Shown: positions 25,496 to 33,207 of the stretch, piece by piece | How positions within the stretch are numbered: the stretch's first letter is position 1 | How the letters are laid out: each line of letters begins with the position of its first letter | DNA from: DATIRA01 sp963766505 | Lineage (GTDB): Bacteria > Pseudomonadota > Gammaproteobacteria > Steroidobacterales > Steroidobacteraceae | Direction of reading: 5' to 3' | DNA: 64,000 nucleotides | Assembly (NCBI GenBank): GCA_963766505.1 | Contig: CAVYAL010000005.1 | Coordinates: forward strand, 558,001 to 622,000 | Notes under the pieces: model-generated | Seen by the model: the letters and a program-made list of their open reading frames with translations, nothing else | Told to the model about the DNA's origin: nothing | Databases searched by the model: none | Position numbers and translations under genes: made by a program

Positions 25496-25879
25496 GTGAC
25501 CCGGGCTCAGGAGCGCAGGATCCGCGTCGACGTGGCGACCAGCTACGTCGAGGAGCAGTCGAGTCCCGGCGAAGGTCGGTTCGTCTTCTCCTACACAATC
25601 ACGATACGCAACGAAGGCACCGCGCCCGCCAAGCTGCTCACGCGACACTGGATAATCACCGACGCGAATGGCCGGGTGCAGGAGGTCGCGGGCGAGGGTG
25701 TCGTCGGCGAGCAACCCTACCTGCTGCCGGGCCAGGGGTTCAGGTATTCGAGCGGTGCGATACTCGAGACACCGGTCGGGACGATGCAGGGCAAGTACCA
25801 CATGGTCAGCGACGAAGGCGAGCATTTCGAGGCGCCGATCGCACCGTTCAGGCTCGCGATGCCCGGCCTGCTGCACTGA
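25496..25879 (+). CDS. apaG: ApaG/DUF525 domain protein
   Basis: ApaG (127 aa) is a fibronectin-III-like small protein. Family motifs are VDVATSYVEEQSSP, YTITIRNEGTAPAKLLTRHWIIT (read as two adjacent strands) and VVGEQPYLLPGQGFRY, followed by TPVGTMQGKYHM. The biochemical role in bacteria is unsettled; related domains occur in F-box and other proteins. The GTG start at 25496 follows the stress gene by 19 bp. It precedes apaH, as in E. coli. Confidence 0.94.
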   Translation: MTRAQERRIRVDVATSYVEEQSSPGEGRFVFSYTITIRNEGTAPAKLLTRHWIITDANGRVQEVAGEGVVGEQPYLLPGQGFRYSSGAILETPVGTMQGKYHMVSDEGEHFEAPIAPFRLAMPGLLH

Positions 25880-25883
25880 GCGG

Positions 25884-26714
25884 ATGGCAGTCTACGCGGT
25901 CGGCGACGTCCAGGGCTGTGCCGCGGAACTCGAGGACCTGCTCGAGAAACTGAACTTCGACGCATCACGGGACCGGCTCTGGTTCGTCGGCGACCTCGTC
26001 AACCGCGGACCGGACTCGCTGCAGGTCCTCAGGCGGGTACGCGAGCTCGGCGAGGCGGCAGTGGTCGTGCTCGGAAACCACGACCTGCACCTGCTGGCAC
26101 TGCGGGCGGACGGCGCCGAGCCCGATCCCGGGCTCCAGGCCGTGCTTTCGGCTCCCGACCGGGAGCGCTTGCTCGACTGGCTGCAGAGCAGGCCGCTGCT
26201 GCATCACGACCCGCGGCTCCGCGTCAGCATGGTGCACGCGGGGCTGCCACCGCAGTGGAGCCTCGAGACGGCCCGCAGCTGTGCGGCGGAACTCGAGGCG
26301 GCGCTGCAGGGAGAGCGCAGCGGGGAGCTCTTCGAGCACATGTACGGCAACAGGCCCGACCTGTGGCGCGACGATCTCGAGGGCTATGATCGCCTGCGAT
26401 TCATCACCAACGCGCTCACCCGGCTGCGGGTCTGCGATCCGGACGGTCGCATGAAGCTCAAGTTCAAGGGACCCCCGTCCCGGATACCGCGCGGCTGCGT
26501 GCCATGGTTCGAGGTGCCGTGGCGAGGCACCCGCGGCCGTCGGATCGTCTGCGGCCACTGGTCGGCGCTCGGCTATCGCGATTCGGACGGCGTGCTGGCG
26601 CTGGATACCGGCTGCGTCTGGGGCGGGACTCTCACGGCCCAGCGGATCGACCGGCCCGAGCCGCCGGTCGCGGTGTCGAACCGCTCAGGAGCCCTCCCGA
26701 TCGGCGAGGGCTGA
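25884..26714 (+). CDS. apaH: Symmetrical bis(5'-nucleosyl)-tetraphosphatase
   Basis: ApaH (276 aa) hydrolyses Ap4A to two ADP and also decaps Np4-capped RNA in bacteria. Metallophosphatase motifs are visible: YAVGDVQGCAAEL, WFVGDLVNRGPDSLQVL, VVLGNHDLHLLAL and HAGLPPQWS. The C-terminal CGHWSALGY and LALDTGCVWGGTLTA segments are typical of ApaH. The last 30 bp overlap the 3' end of a convergent gene on the minus strand. ATG 25884 is 4 bp after the apaG stop. Confidence 0.97.
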   Translation: MAVYAVGDVQGCAAELEDLLEKLNFDASRDRLWFVGDLVNRGPDSLQVLRRVRELGEAAVVVLGNHDLHLLALRADGAEPDPGLQAVLSAPDRERLLDWLQSRPLLHHDPRLRVSMVHAGLPPQWSLETARSCAAELEAALQGERSGELFEHMYGNRPDLWRDDLEGYDRLRFITNALTRLRVCDPDGRMKLKFKGPPSRIPRGCVPWFEVPWRGTRGRRIVCGHWSALGYRDSDGVLALDTGCVWGGTLTAQRIDRPEPPVAVSNRSGALPIGEG

Positions 26715-27371
26715 CGCGGGCTCGAGGACCTCGAGCGTGAGCTGCACGCTGTTCAGCGTGACCTGCCCTGGCAGGCAGTCCGTACGGCTTCCTTCGACGA
26801 CGCGAACGCCCAGCGGCTCGAACACATGCCGGACCAGCTGCTCCATCAGCTCGCAATCCCCGTCCTGGATGCGCGCGAGCAGGCTCGATTCGAAACGAAC
26901 CTGTCTCGACGTCGCGGGGAACTGCGCCGCGGGATCGTCGATGACGGACGGCTCGCCGCGCGCTCGTGCGACGAGTTCGCGTTTCGCCGCGTCATTCTGC
27001 AGTTCATCGATGAGTTGCGGCGTCGCCTCGCGCGGCAACGCTGCCCTGATCCTGACGCGCGGTCGCTCGACCGGGCCGGTCGGCCGAAAGCAGGCACCGA
27101 TCACGACCGAGTAGCCAGGCATCGCGCCCAGCTGCTCCAGCACGTAGCGGACCTTCTGCCGGATCCCGTCACATGAGTAGTAGGTCGTGACGCCTACGTA
27201 GGTGAAGTCAACCTGCTTCTCCACCCAGATCGCGGGAACCGTGGCGGGCAGATCGGCCGGCGACAATACGGTCGGCTCGGCGATCCCCTGTGTCGACTCC
27301 GCCGCCCACGGCGCGGACCCCGGCACAGCCAGCAGCATCGTCGAGGCGAGACAACCGAGCATGCGTTGCAT
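26685..27371 (-). CDS. Secreted protein of unknown function
   Basis: This 228-residue protein has a predicted signal peptide (residues 1-24, MLGCLASTMLLAVPGSAPWA core). The mature part starts with an acidic/Pro-rich stretch, then a distinctive segment VGVTTYYSCDGIRQKVRYVL and GACFRPTGPVERPRVRIRAA. A second half has LLARIQDGDCELMEQLVRHV and SRTDCLPGQ. Four mature cysteines suggest two disulfides, fitting a periplasmic location. The sequence resembles hypothetical proteins I associate with Xanthomonadales-type genomes, but no function is known to me. A good ribosome-binding site (GGGAG) precedes the ATG. It overlaps apaH convergently by 30 bp. Confidence 0.75.
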   Translation of the reverse strand: MQRMLGCLASTMLLAVPGSAPWAAESTQGIAEPTVLSPADLPATVPAIWVEKQVDFTYVGVTTYYSCDGIRQKVRYVLEQLGAMPGYSVVIGACFRPTGPVERPRVRIRAALPREATPQLIDELQNDAAKRELVARARGEPSVIDDPAAQFPATSRQVRFESSLLARIQDGDCELMEQLVRHVFEPLGVRVVEGSRTDCLPGQVTLNSVQLTLEVLEPASALADREGS

Positions 27372-27449
27372 CTGTATCTCCCGCTACACCGCGAGCTTGT
27401 CGGATCTATACTGCCACAGTCCCGTGCATCGGCACGTGCAGGAGAGCGA

Positions 27450-27563
27450 ATGCACCCGCAGACCGCGTCCGGCCGCACCGTGTTTGCCCGACGTCGCGGG
27501 CCCGTACGCCGGCTTGCGTGCCGCGGGATGCGCGCCGTCGCGGTGCCGGACCTGCTGCGTTGA
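27450..27563 (+). CDS. Possible 37-codon upstream ORF coupled to the KynB-like gene
   Basis: ATG 27450 has AGGAG 6-7 nt upstream, and the frame runs 37 codons to a TGA that shares its last base with the ATG of the KynB-like gene (TGATG). That downstream ATG has no clear ribosome-binding site of its own, so reinitiation after this ORF could drive it. The peptide is Arg-rich (RRRGPVRRLACRG) and has no Trp codons, so it is not an obvious tryptophan attenuator leader. A TATACT (27407-27412) upstream could be its -10. Whether the peptide itself matters is unknown. Confidence 0.35.
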   Translation: MHPQTASGRTVFARRRGPVRRLACRGMRAVAVPDLLR

Positions 27564-28387
27564 TGCTGGAGATCACAGGTGGCGGCCGCCGCTGGCGGGC
27601 GGACGCAGCAGCTCCCGTCGATCTCGCGATCGAGCTCGATTTCGATGGACCGCAGCCCCGTTTCTTCGCGGAGCAGCCTGCCCGCGCCGAGCCGCTGGCC
27701 TGCGGCGAATTCACCGGCAGCCTGGGCACCGGGGCGAGCTGCAACTGCGGCCAGTACACGCTGTCCCCTCACTGCCATGGCACGCATACGGAATGCGTGG
27801 GACACCTGACCGACGACGGCACGACAATTTCATCGCTGACGCCCGTTCCACCGGCGCTCGCGCTGCTGCTCAGCGTGGCGCCCGAGCCGCTCGGCAACGC
27901 GGCGGGAACGGACTCGCTGTACCGTGAGCCGGACGATCGCGTGCTGACCCGCGACGCGCTCGCATCCACGGCCGGGCGCTGGCTCGAGGATCCCTGGAGC
28001 GCGCTGGTCGTGCGTACCCTTCCGAACCAGCCGCAGAAAAAGCATCGCCACTACCGGGGCGCCGCCCCGGCCCCCTACTTCACAGCCGATGCGATGCTCT
28101 GGGTGGTCGAGCGGAACGTAACTTCGCTGGTCGTGGACCTGCCGAGCCTGGATCGTGCCGAGGACGGCGGACGGCTCGAGGCACACCGAACCTACTGGGG
28201 ACTGCCGCCGGGCGCCAGCTCCGCGAGCGAGGCGCGTCGCGCCCGCTCGCTGGTGACCGAACTGGCCTACGTGCCCGAGCCCGTACCGGACGGGCTCTAC
28301 CTGCTCGACCTGCAGGTGCCCGCCTTCGCCACCGACGCGGCGCCGAGCCGGCCGGTGCTCTATCCATTGATCGAGGTGCCCGCGTGA
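27563..28387 (+). CDS. Cyclase/KynB-family metal-dependent hydrolase, putative kynurenine formamidase
   Basis: The 274-residue protein has the cyclase-family metal motif in the form HCHGTHTECVGH (HxGTHxE, where classical KynB has HxGTHxD). It is immediately followed by kynU with a GTGA overlap. The context suggests hydrolysis of N-formylkynurenine to kynurenine, the substrate of KynU. It is longer than typical KynB (about 210 aa) and has an extra Cys-rich stretch before the motif (FTGSLGTGASCNCGQ). Another amide or lactone hydrolase role remains possible. No tryptophan dioxygenase gene is in the window. Start ATG 27563 is chosen; the frame is open further upstream without a recognisable protein. 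Confidence 0.75.
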   Translation: MLEITGGGRRWRADAAAPVDLAIELDFDGPQPRFFAEQPARAEPLACGEFTGSLGTGASCNCGQYTLSPHCHGTHTECVGHLTDDGTTISSLTPVPPALALLLSVAPEPLGNAAGTDSLYREPDDRVLTRDALASTAGRWLEDPWSALVVRTLPNQPQKKHRHYRGAAPAPYFTADAMLWVVERNVTSLVVDLPSLDRAEDGGRLEAHRTYWGLPPGASSASEARRARSLVTELAYVPEPVPDGLYLLDLQVPAFATDAAPSRPVLYPLIEVPA

Positions 28388-29652
28388 GGACGGACCGCGA
28401 ATACGCGCTCGCACTGGACGCGATCGACCCGCTTGCGGCCTGGAGGGAGCGATTCGTACTGCCACGGGACCAGCAAGGGGTGGAACTGGTGTATTTCTGC
28501 GGTCACTCGCTCGGCGCGCAGCCTCTGCTCGCCTGCGACTACGTCGAGGAGGTGATGCGGGACTGGCGCAGCCTGGGCGTAGAGGGACACTTCGAGGCGC
28601 GGCGGCCCTGGATCCGGTACCACCAGCGACTCGCTGCCCCACTCGCGCGGCTGGTCGGCGCACAGCCTGGCGAAGTCACGGTCATGAACACGCTGACCGT
28701 CAACCTGCACCTGATGCTGGTGAGCTTCTACCGTCCGCGGGGCGAGCGCAGCGCCCTGCTGATCGAGAAGAATGCGTTCCCCTCGGACAGATATGCGGCC
28801 GAATCGCAGGTCCGTCATCACGGTCTCGATCCGAGCCGGGACCTGATCGAGCTGGCGGCCCGCGAGGGCGAGCACTGCCTGCGAACCGAGGACGTTGTAG
28901 AGGCGATCTCGAGGCAGGGCCCGCGCATCGCGACCGTGCTGCTGCCCGGCGTCCAGTACCTGACCGGGCAGCGGCTCGAACTCGAACCGATCACGGCCGC
29001 AGCCCATGCGGCAGGCTGCACGGTTGGATTCGACCTCGCGCATTCCGTGGGCAATGTTCCCCTTTCGCTGCACGACACTGGCGCGGACTTTGCCGTGTGG
29101 TGCCACTACAAGTACGTCAACGCAGGTCCTGGCGCCGTGGCAGGTGCGTTCGTCCACGAGCGCCACGCCCGGGACCTGGAGCTGCCGCGTTTCGCGGGCT
29201 GGTGGGGCCACGACCCGGCGACGCGCTTCGAGATGGGGCCGGACTTCAGCCCGATGGCCGGCGCCGAGGGCTGGCAGCTGGGCAACCCGCCGATCCTGTC
29301 GATCGCGCCGCTCGCCGCATCGCTCGAGCATTTCGAAGCCGTCGGGATCCACGCGCTGCGGGAGAAGTCACTGGGGCTCACGGGCTACATGGAGCGGCTG
29401 CTCGGTGCCACGCTGCCCGACAAGGTCAGCATCGTCACGCCGCGCGACCCCGAGGCCCGGGGCGCCGCGCTGTCGCTGCGCCTCGAGTGCCCTCGAGACC
29501 AGGCCCGGTCGACATTCGACGGACTGCGACGGCGCGGCGTGCTGGCGGACTGGCGCGAGCCCGGACTGATCCGTGCGGCGCCGGCCCCCTTCTACAATAC
29601 CTACGATGAAGTCTGGCGCTTCGTGGACGGGCTCAGGACCGAGCTCGACTGA
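28384..29652 (+). CDS. kynU: Kynureninase
   Basis: KynU (422 aa) is a PLP enzyme that cleaves kynurenine to anthranilate and alanine. It is recognisable by VYFCGHSLGAQPLLA near residue 37, VEGHFEARRPWIRYH, VMNTLTVNLHLMLVSFYRP, the cofactor region TVGFDLAHSVGNVPL, and the PLP Lys in WCHYKYVNAGPGAVAGAF. The WGHDPATRFEM segment binds the substrate carboxylate in the family. Its GTG start overlaps the preceding hydrolase. The product may enter tryptophan degradation or feed signal quinolone-type chemistry in some bacteria; nothing here decides this. Confidence 0.95.
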   Translation: MRTDREYALALDAIDPLAAWRERFVLPRDQQGVELVYFCGHSLGAQPLLACDYVEEVMRDWRSLGVEGHFEARRPWIRYHQRLAAPLARLVGAQPGEVTVMNTLTVNLHLMLVSFYRPRGERSALLIEKNAFPSDRYAAESQVRHHGLDPSRDLIELAAREGEHCLRTEDVVEAISRQGPRIATVLLPGVQYLTGQRLELEPITAAAHAAGCTVGFDLAHSVGNVPLSLHDTGADFAVWCHYKYVNAGPGAVAGAFVHERHARDLELPRFAGWWGHDPATRFEMGPDFSPMAGAEGWQLGNPPILSIAPLAASLEHFEAVGIHALREKSLGLTGYMERLLGATLPDKVSIVTPRDPEARGAALSLRLECPRDQARSTFDGLRRRGVLADWREPGLIRAAPAPFYNTYDEVWRFVDGLRTELD

Positions 29653-29758
29653 CAGGCACCGCAGGGCTTCCGCCACGCGCCGGAATGGTGGCGCCGGTCC
29701 TCGACTCTTCGATTAGAATGCGCCCCTTCGATTCCCGCCCTCTGTGCAAGGACCCCTC

Positions 29759-30463
29759 ATGATCCGAATGATCCGTGACCCGCTGTTGCTGTCCATCGTG
29801 GCGATCGGCCTGCCTCTCGCTGTCGCGCAGGCCGCCGACGCACCCGCGATGGACGATGCCTCACGCATGCACTACGCGCTGGGCTACCAGCTCGGACGCG
29901 ACCTCGGGGACACCGAATCGCGCCCGGAGGCGCTGCTCAGCGGCCTCGAGGACGGTCGCGCCGGCGCCAGCCCAAAGCTGAGCCCGGCGGAAATGGAAGC
30001 GGCCATGGCCGCGCTCGGCCAGCGGATGACCGAGCAGCGTGCCAAGTCGCAGGCCGAGGCAGCCAGGAAATACGAGGCGGAAAATGCCGCCTTCCTCGCC
30101 GCGAACGCCGCCAAGCCCGGCGTCAAGAAGACGGCGAGCGGACTGCAGTACAAGGTCGTCAACGAGGGCAAGGGACGCAGTCCGGCCGCCGGCGACTCGG
30201 TCACCGTCCATTACCGCGGCACGCTGATCGACGGCACGGAGTTCGACAGCTCGTACAAGCGCGGCGAGCCGGCGACCTTCCCGGTCCAGGGCGTCATCGC
30301 CGGATGGACCGAGGCACTGCAGATGATGAAGGAAGGCGCCAAGTACCAGCTGTTCATCCCGCCCGACCTCGCCTACGGGAGCCGGGGCCCGCTCGCCAAC
30401 CGGCTGCTGATTTTCGACGTGGAGCTGCTCGGCATCCAGGCCGGCGGCGAAGCCGCCAAGTAG
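29759..30463 (+). CDS. FKBP-type peptidyl-prolyl isomerase, periplasmic (FkpA/Mip type)
   Basis: The 234-residue protein has a signal peptide (LLLSIVAIGLPLAVAQA). An N-terminal helical dimerisation domain (YALGYQLGRDLGDT, SPAEMEAAMAALGQRM) is followed by a C-terminal FKBP domain. The latter contains GDSVTVHYRGTLIDGTEFDS, VIAGWTEALQMMKEGAK and YGSRGPLANRLLIFDVELL. It probably acts as a periplasmic foldase/chaperone alongside SurA. ATG 29759 is chosen because AAGGA sits at the right distance; an in-frame GTG at 29744 would add five residues. A TAGAAT at 29714-29719 may be its -10. Confidence 0.92.
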   Translation: MIRMIRDPLLLSIVAIGLPLAVAQAADAPAMDDASRMHYALGYQLGRDLGDTESRPEALLSGLEDGRAGASPKLSPAEMEAAMAALGQRMTEQRAKSQAEAARKYEAENAAFLAANAAKPGVKKTASGLQYKVVNEGKGRSPAAGDSVTVHYRGTLIDGTEFDSSYKRGEPATFPVQGVIAGWTEALQMMKEGAKYQLFIPPDLAYGSRGPLANRLLIFDVELLGIQAGGEAAK

Positions 30464-30488
30464 GCGGCGCCGCGGCCGCCTTGAAACG

Positions 30489-30980
30489 TCAGGGCCGTCG
30501 CACCAGCTTGATGAAGGTGTAGGGATACGCATGCCGCTCGTCCGCGGCATGCGACTCCCGTTGCTGCTCCTGCCATTCGCCGGGGCCGATCTCCGGGAAG
30601 AACGTGTCGGCATCCACGACCGCCTCGACGCGGGTGAGGTGCAGGACGTCGGCGATCGGCAGTGCCAGGCGGTAGATCTCCGCGCCACCGATCACGCAGG
30701 CCTCCGGCGCATCGCCGGCGAGCTCGAGCGCCGCCTCGAGCGAGCCTGCCGTTTCGCAGCCGGCCAGCTCCAGTCCCTCGCTCCGGCTGATCACGATGTT
30801 GCGACGGCCCGGCAGCGGCCGCCCGATGGACCGGTGCGTGCGCCGGCCCATGATGATCGGCTTGCCCATCGTCAGGGCCTTGAAGCGCTTCAGGTCCTCG
30901 GGCAGGTGCCAGGGCAGCCGACCCTCCCGTCCGATGCCGGCCCGGGCGTCGGCCGCGACGATCAGCGATACGATCGTCAC
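30489..30980 (-). CDS. folA: Dihydrofolate reductase
   Basis: DHFR (163 aa) regenerates tetrahydrofolate after thymidylate synthesis. It has IVAADARAGIGREGRLPWHL, the active-site Asp in LPEDLKRFKALT, MGRRTHRSIGRPLPGRRNI and the NADPH-binding CVIGGAEIYRLAL. GTG 30980 overlaps the stop of the SET-domain gene (GTGA), so expression is coupled to it. The order lgt-thyA-SET-folA places folA at the end of a four-gene operon. Confidence 0.96.
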   Translation of the reverse strand: MTIVSLIVAADARAGIGREGRLPWHLPEDLKRFKALTMGKPIIMGRRTHRSIGRPLPGRRNIVISRSEGLELAGCETAGSLEAALELAGDAPEACVIGGAEIYRLALPIADVLHLTRVEAVVDADTFFPEIGPGEWQEQQRESHAADERHAYPYTFIKLVRRP

Positions 30981-31600
30981 TTCTTTTTTCTGCGCTTGCC
31001 CTTTGTCTTCGCCGCGACCTTGCGACGCGGCGGCTCCTTCGCATCGAGCGGCTCCTCGTCCAGCATCGTGCCCCGGCACTCCGCCGCGCCGCAGCGGCAG
31101 GCATACAGCGCGAGCTCCGCGGGGTCGTCCCTGGTCTCCCAGGTGAGCGCATAGTTGTAGCCGAGCTCCTCGCCGGGCTGGATCGTGCGTATCGCATCGA
31201 TGAACACGCGCCCGCCCTCGATGTTCGATTCGCAGTTCGGATCGCAGGAATGGTTGATGAAGCGCGCATCGTTGCCGCCCACGCCCGCATCGATGCAGAC
31301 CTTGTCGTCGACGACGAACAGGAATGTATGTCCGTCGTCGTCATCCATCGCCGCGTAGCGCGCATCGGCCTCCTGGTGCGAGATGCGCTCGCCGAGGTAT
31401 TCGGCGACGCGCGTGCCCTTGCGGATGCGCCGCGTCGCGAAGACGCCGCTGCCGTGGATCCGTGAGCGGCGCACCCTGATCATCGGTTCCCGGGCGCTGC
31501 CGCCCGAACGCACGGCACTGCGCATGTGGGCGTGACCCGCGCTCTTGCCGCGGGTCTTCTGTCTGGTCCTGGTCTTGCTCTTCGTGCTCGGCTTTTTCAT
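30977..31600 (-). CDS. SET-domain protein lysine methyltransferase with Lys-rich tails
   Basis: This 207-residue protein has a complete SET domain: RIHGSGVFATRRIRKGTRVA (SET-N), YLGERISHQEAD, RFINHSCDPNCESNI (the NHSCxPN SAM/lysine-channel motif), GEELGYNYAL and a post-SET CRCGAAECRGTM. Zn-type post-SET cysteines (CxC...C) are present. Both termini are basic, with about 40 N-terminal residues rich in K/R/T/S and a C-terminal KTKGKRRKKK. Such tails could bind nucleic acid. It overlaps thyA and folA by 4 nt each, sitting between two folate enzymes. Substrate unknown; ribosomal or histone-like proteins are candidates. Confidence 0.9.
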   Translation of the reverse strand: MKKPSTKSKTRTRQKTRGKSAGHAHMRSAVRSGGSAREPMIRVRRSRIHGSGVFATRRIRKGTRVAEYLGERISHQEADARYAAMDDDDGHTFLFVVDDKVCIDAGVGGNDARFINHSCDPNCESNIEGGRVFIDAIRTIQPGEELGYNYALTWETRDDPAELALYACRCGAAECRGTMLDEEPLDAKEPPRRKVAAKTKGKRRKKK

Positions 31601-32391
31601 ACGGCGATCGGGGCCTTGATTGCTGGATGTGGCTGATAGTCGAGGAACTCGAAGTCCTCGAAGCGATACTCGAACATCGACTCCGGCCGGCGTCGGATCA
31701 GGAGCCGCGGCAGCGGGCGCGGCTCGCGCACGAGCTGCGTGCGGGCCTGCTCGAGGTGATTGACGTAGAGGTGGCAGTCACCACCGGTCCAGATGAACTC
31801 GCCCGCCCCGAGGTCGCACTGCTGCGCGATCATCTGGGTGAGCAGCGAGTACGAGGCGATGTTGAACGGCACGCCGAGGAAGATGTCCGCGCTGCGCTGA
31901 TACAGCTGGCAGGACAGGCGGCCATCGGCTACGTGGAACTGGAAGAACGCGTGGCAGGGCGTCAGCGCCATCTGCGAGAGCTCGCCGACGTTCCAGGCGC
32001 TGACCACGATGCGCCGGGAATCGGGGTCGCTCCGGAGCAGCTCGACGGCCCGCGCGATCTGGTCCACGGTTCTGCCGTCGGCGCATCGCCAGGCGCGCCA
32101 CTGCACCCCGTAGACCGGCCCGAGGTCGCCGTTCTCGTCAGCCCATTCGTCCCAGATCGTCACGCCGTGCTCCCGCAGGTAACGCACGTTGGTCTCGCCC
32201 CGCAGGAACCACAGCAGCTCGTGCACGATGGACTTCAGGTGCAGCTTCTTGGTCGTCACGAGCGGAAAGCCCTGCGACAGGTCGAAGCGCATCTGCCAGC
32301 CGAAGGTCGACAGCGTCCCGGTGCCGGTACGGTCCGTCTTGCTGGTGCCGTGCTCGAGCACGTGGCGCATCAGGTCGAGGTACTGGCGCAT
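31597..32391 (-). CDS. thyA: Thymidylate synthase
   Basis: ThyA (264 aa, the E. coli length) converts dUMP to dTMP using methylene-THF. It shows GTGTLSTFGWQMRFDL near residue 22, LLWFLRGETNVRYL, the catalytic Cys in LTPCHAFFQFHVADGRL, and LYQRSADIFLGVPFNIASYS, then the dUMP-binding DCHLYVNHLEQ. It starts 4 bp after lgt ends and overlaps the SET gene by 4 nt. lgt-thyA adjacency is common in gammaproteobacteria. Confidence 0.98.
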   Translation of the reverse strand: MRQYLDLMRHVLEHGTSKTDRTGTGTLSTFGWQMRFDLSQGFPLVTTKKLHLKSIVHELLWFLRGETNVRYLREHGVTIWDEWADENGDLGPVYGVQWRAWRCADGRTVDQIARAVELLRSDPDSRRIVVSAWNVGELSQMALTPCHAFFQFHVADGRLSCQLYQRSADIFLGVPFNIASYSLLTQMIAQQCDLGAGEFIWTGGDCHLYVNHLEQARTQLVREPRPLPRLLIRRRPESMFEYRFEDFEFLDYQPHPAIKAPIAV

Positions 32392-32395
32392 CGCT

Positions 32396-33187
32396 TCAGC
32401 GGAAATTTCCAGAAGGCGTGTTGCTGCGGTAGGCGTAGGCGAGCATCCACAGGCCGACCAGGATCATCGGCAGCGAAAGCAGCTGCCCCATGGTCACCCA
32501 ACCGAGGAACAGGTAGCCCCGGTTCTCGTCAGGCACGCGGACGAATTCGACGGCGAACCGGAACACGCCGTAGCAGACGAGGAACAGCCCCGAAGGCGCC
32601 CAGCGCGGTCGCGGGCTCGAAGTGAACCACCACAGGATCACGAACAGCACCAGCCCTTCCAGCAGCGCCTCGTAGAGCTGCGAGGCGTGGCGCGGCACGC
32701 CGTCCACCAGGAAGGCCCAGGGCACATCGGTCGGCTTGCCCCACAGCTCGCCGTTGATGAAGTTGCCTATCCGGCCGGCGCCGAAGCCGATCGCGGGCAG
32801 CGGCGCGGTGAAGTCGAAGACGTCGCCGATGCTGCGCGAACGGCGGCTGGCGAACAGTCCGAGCGCGACCAGCACGCCGATCAGTCCGCCGTGAAACGAC
32901 ATGCCGCCCTCCCAGATCCTGAGCACGCCGAGCGGATCGGCGAGGATCCGCTCGGTGCCGTAGAAGAGCATCCAGCCGAGGCGCCCGCCAAGGATGACGC
33001 CGACGGCCGAGTAGAAGATCAGGTCGTCGACGTCGGTCGGTGTCCAGGTCGAGTTCGGATCGGCTGCGCGACGACGGGCGAGCCACCATGCCGCCAGGAA
33101 GCCCAGCAGGTACATGAGCCCGTACCAGCGCACGTGCAGGGGCCCGATCGAGAACGCGATCGGGTCGAGTTGCGGATAAGCCAGCAT
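32396..33187 (-). CDS. lgt: Prolipoprotein diacylglyceryl transferase
   Basis: Lgt (263 aa) attaches diacylglycerol to the lipobox Cys of prolipoproteins at the inner membrane. It has seven predicted TM helices. The signature GRIGNFINGELWGKPTDVPW is near residue 140, with the essential His/Gly region WEGGMSFHGGLIGV near 95 and HASQLYEALLEG near 190. TAGAAT on the minus strand (33202-33197) lies 9 nt before the ATG and may be the -10 of an lgt-thyA-SET-folA operon. Confidence 0.97.
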   Translation of the reverse strand: MLAYPQLDPIAFSIGPLHVRWYGLMYLLGFLAAWWLARRRAADPNSTWTPTDVDDLIFYSAVGVILGGRLGWMLFYGTERILADPLGVLRIWEGGMSFHGGLIGVLVALGLFASRRSRSIGDVFDFTAPLPAIGFGAGRIGNFINGELWGKPTDVPWAFLVDGVPRHASQLYEALLEGLVLFVILWWFTSSPRPRWAPSGLFLVCYGVFRFAVEFVRVPDENRGYLFLGWVTMGQLLSLPMILVGLWMLAYAYRSNTPSGNFR

Positions 33188-33207
33188 TGGAGCGCAATTC
33201 TACCCGC

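Noticed and set aside
27397..27412. TTGTCG near TATACT as a complete promoter
   Set aside because: The two hexamers are only 4 bp apart, far from the 16-18 bp needed.
27290..27562. N-terminal extension of the KynB-like protein
   Set aside because: The upstream frame is open but encodes Pro/Arg/Cys-rich sequence without a signal peptide or family similarity, and overlaps the divergent gene's 5' end.
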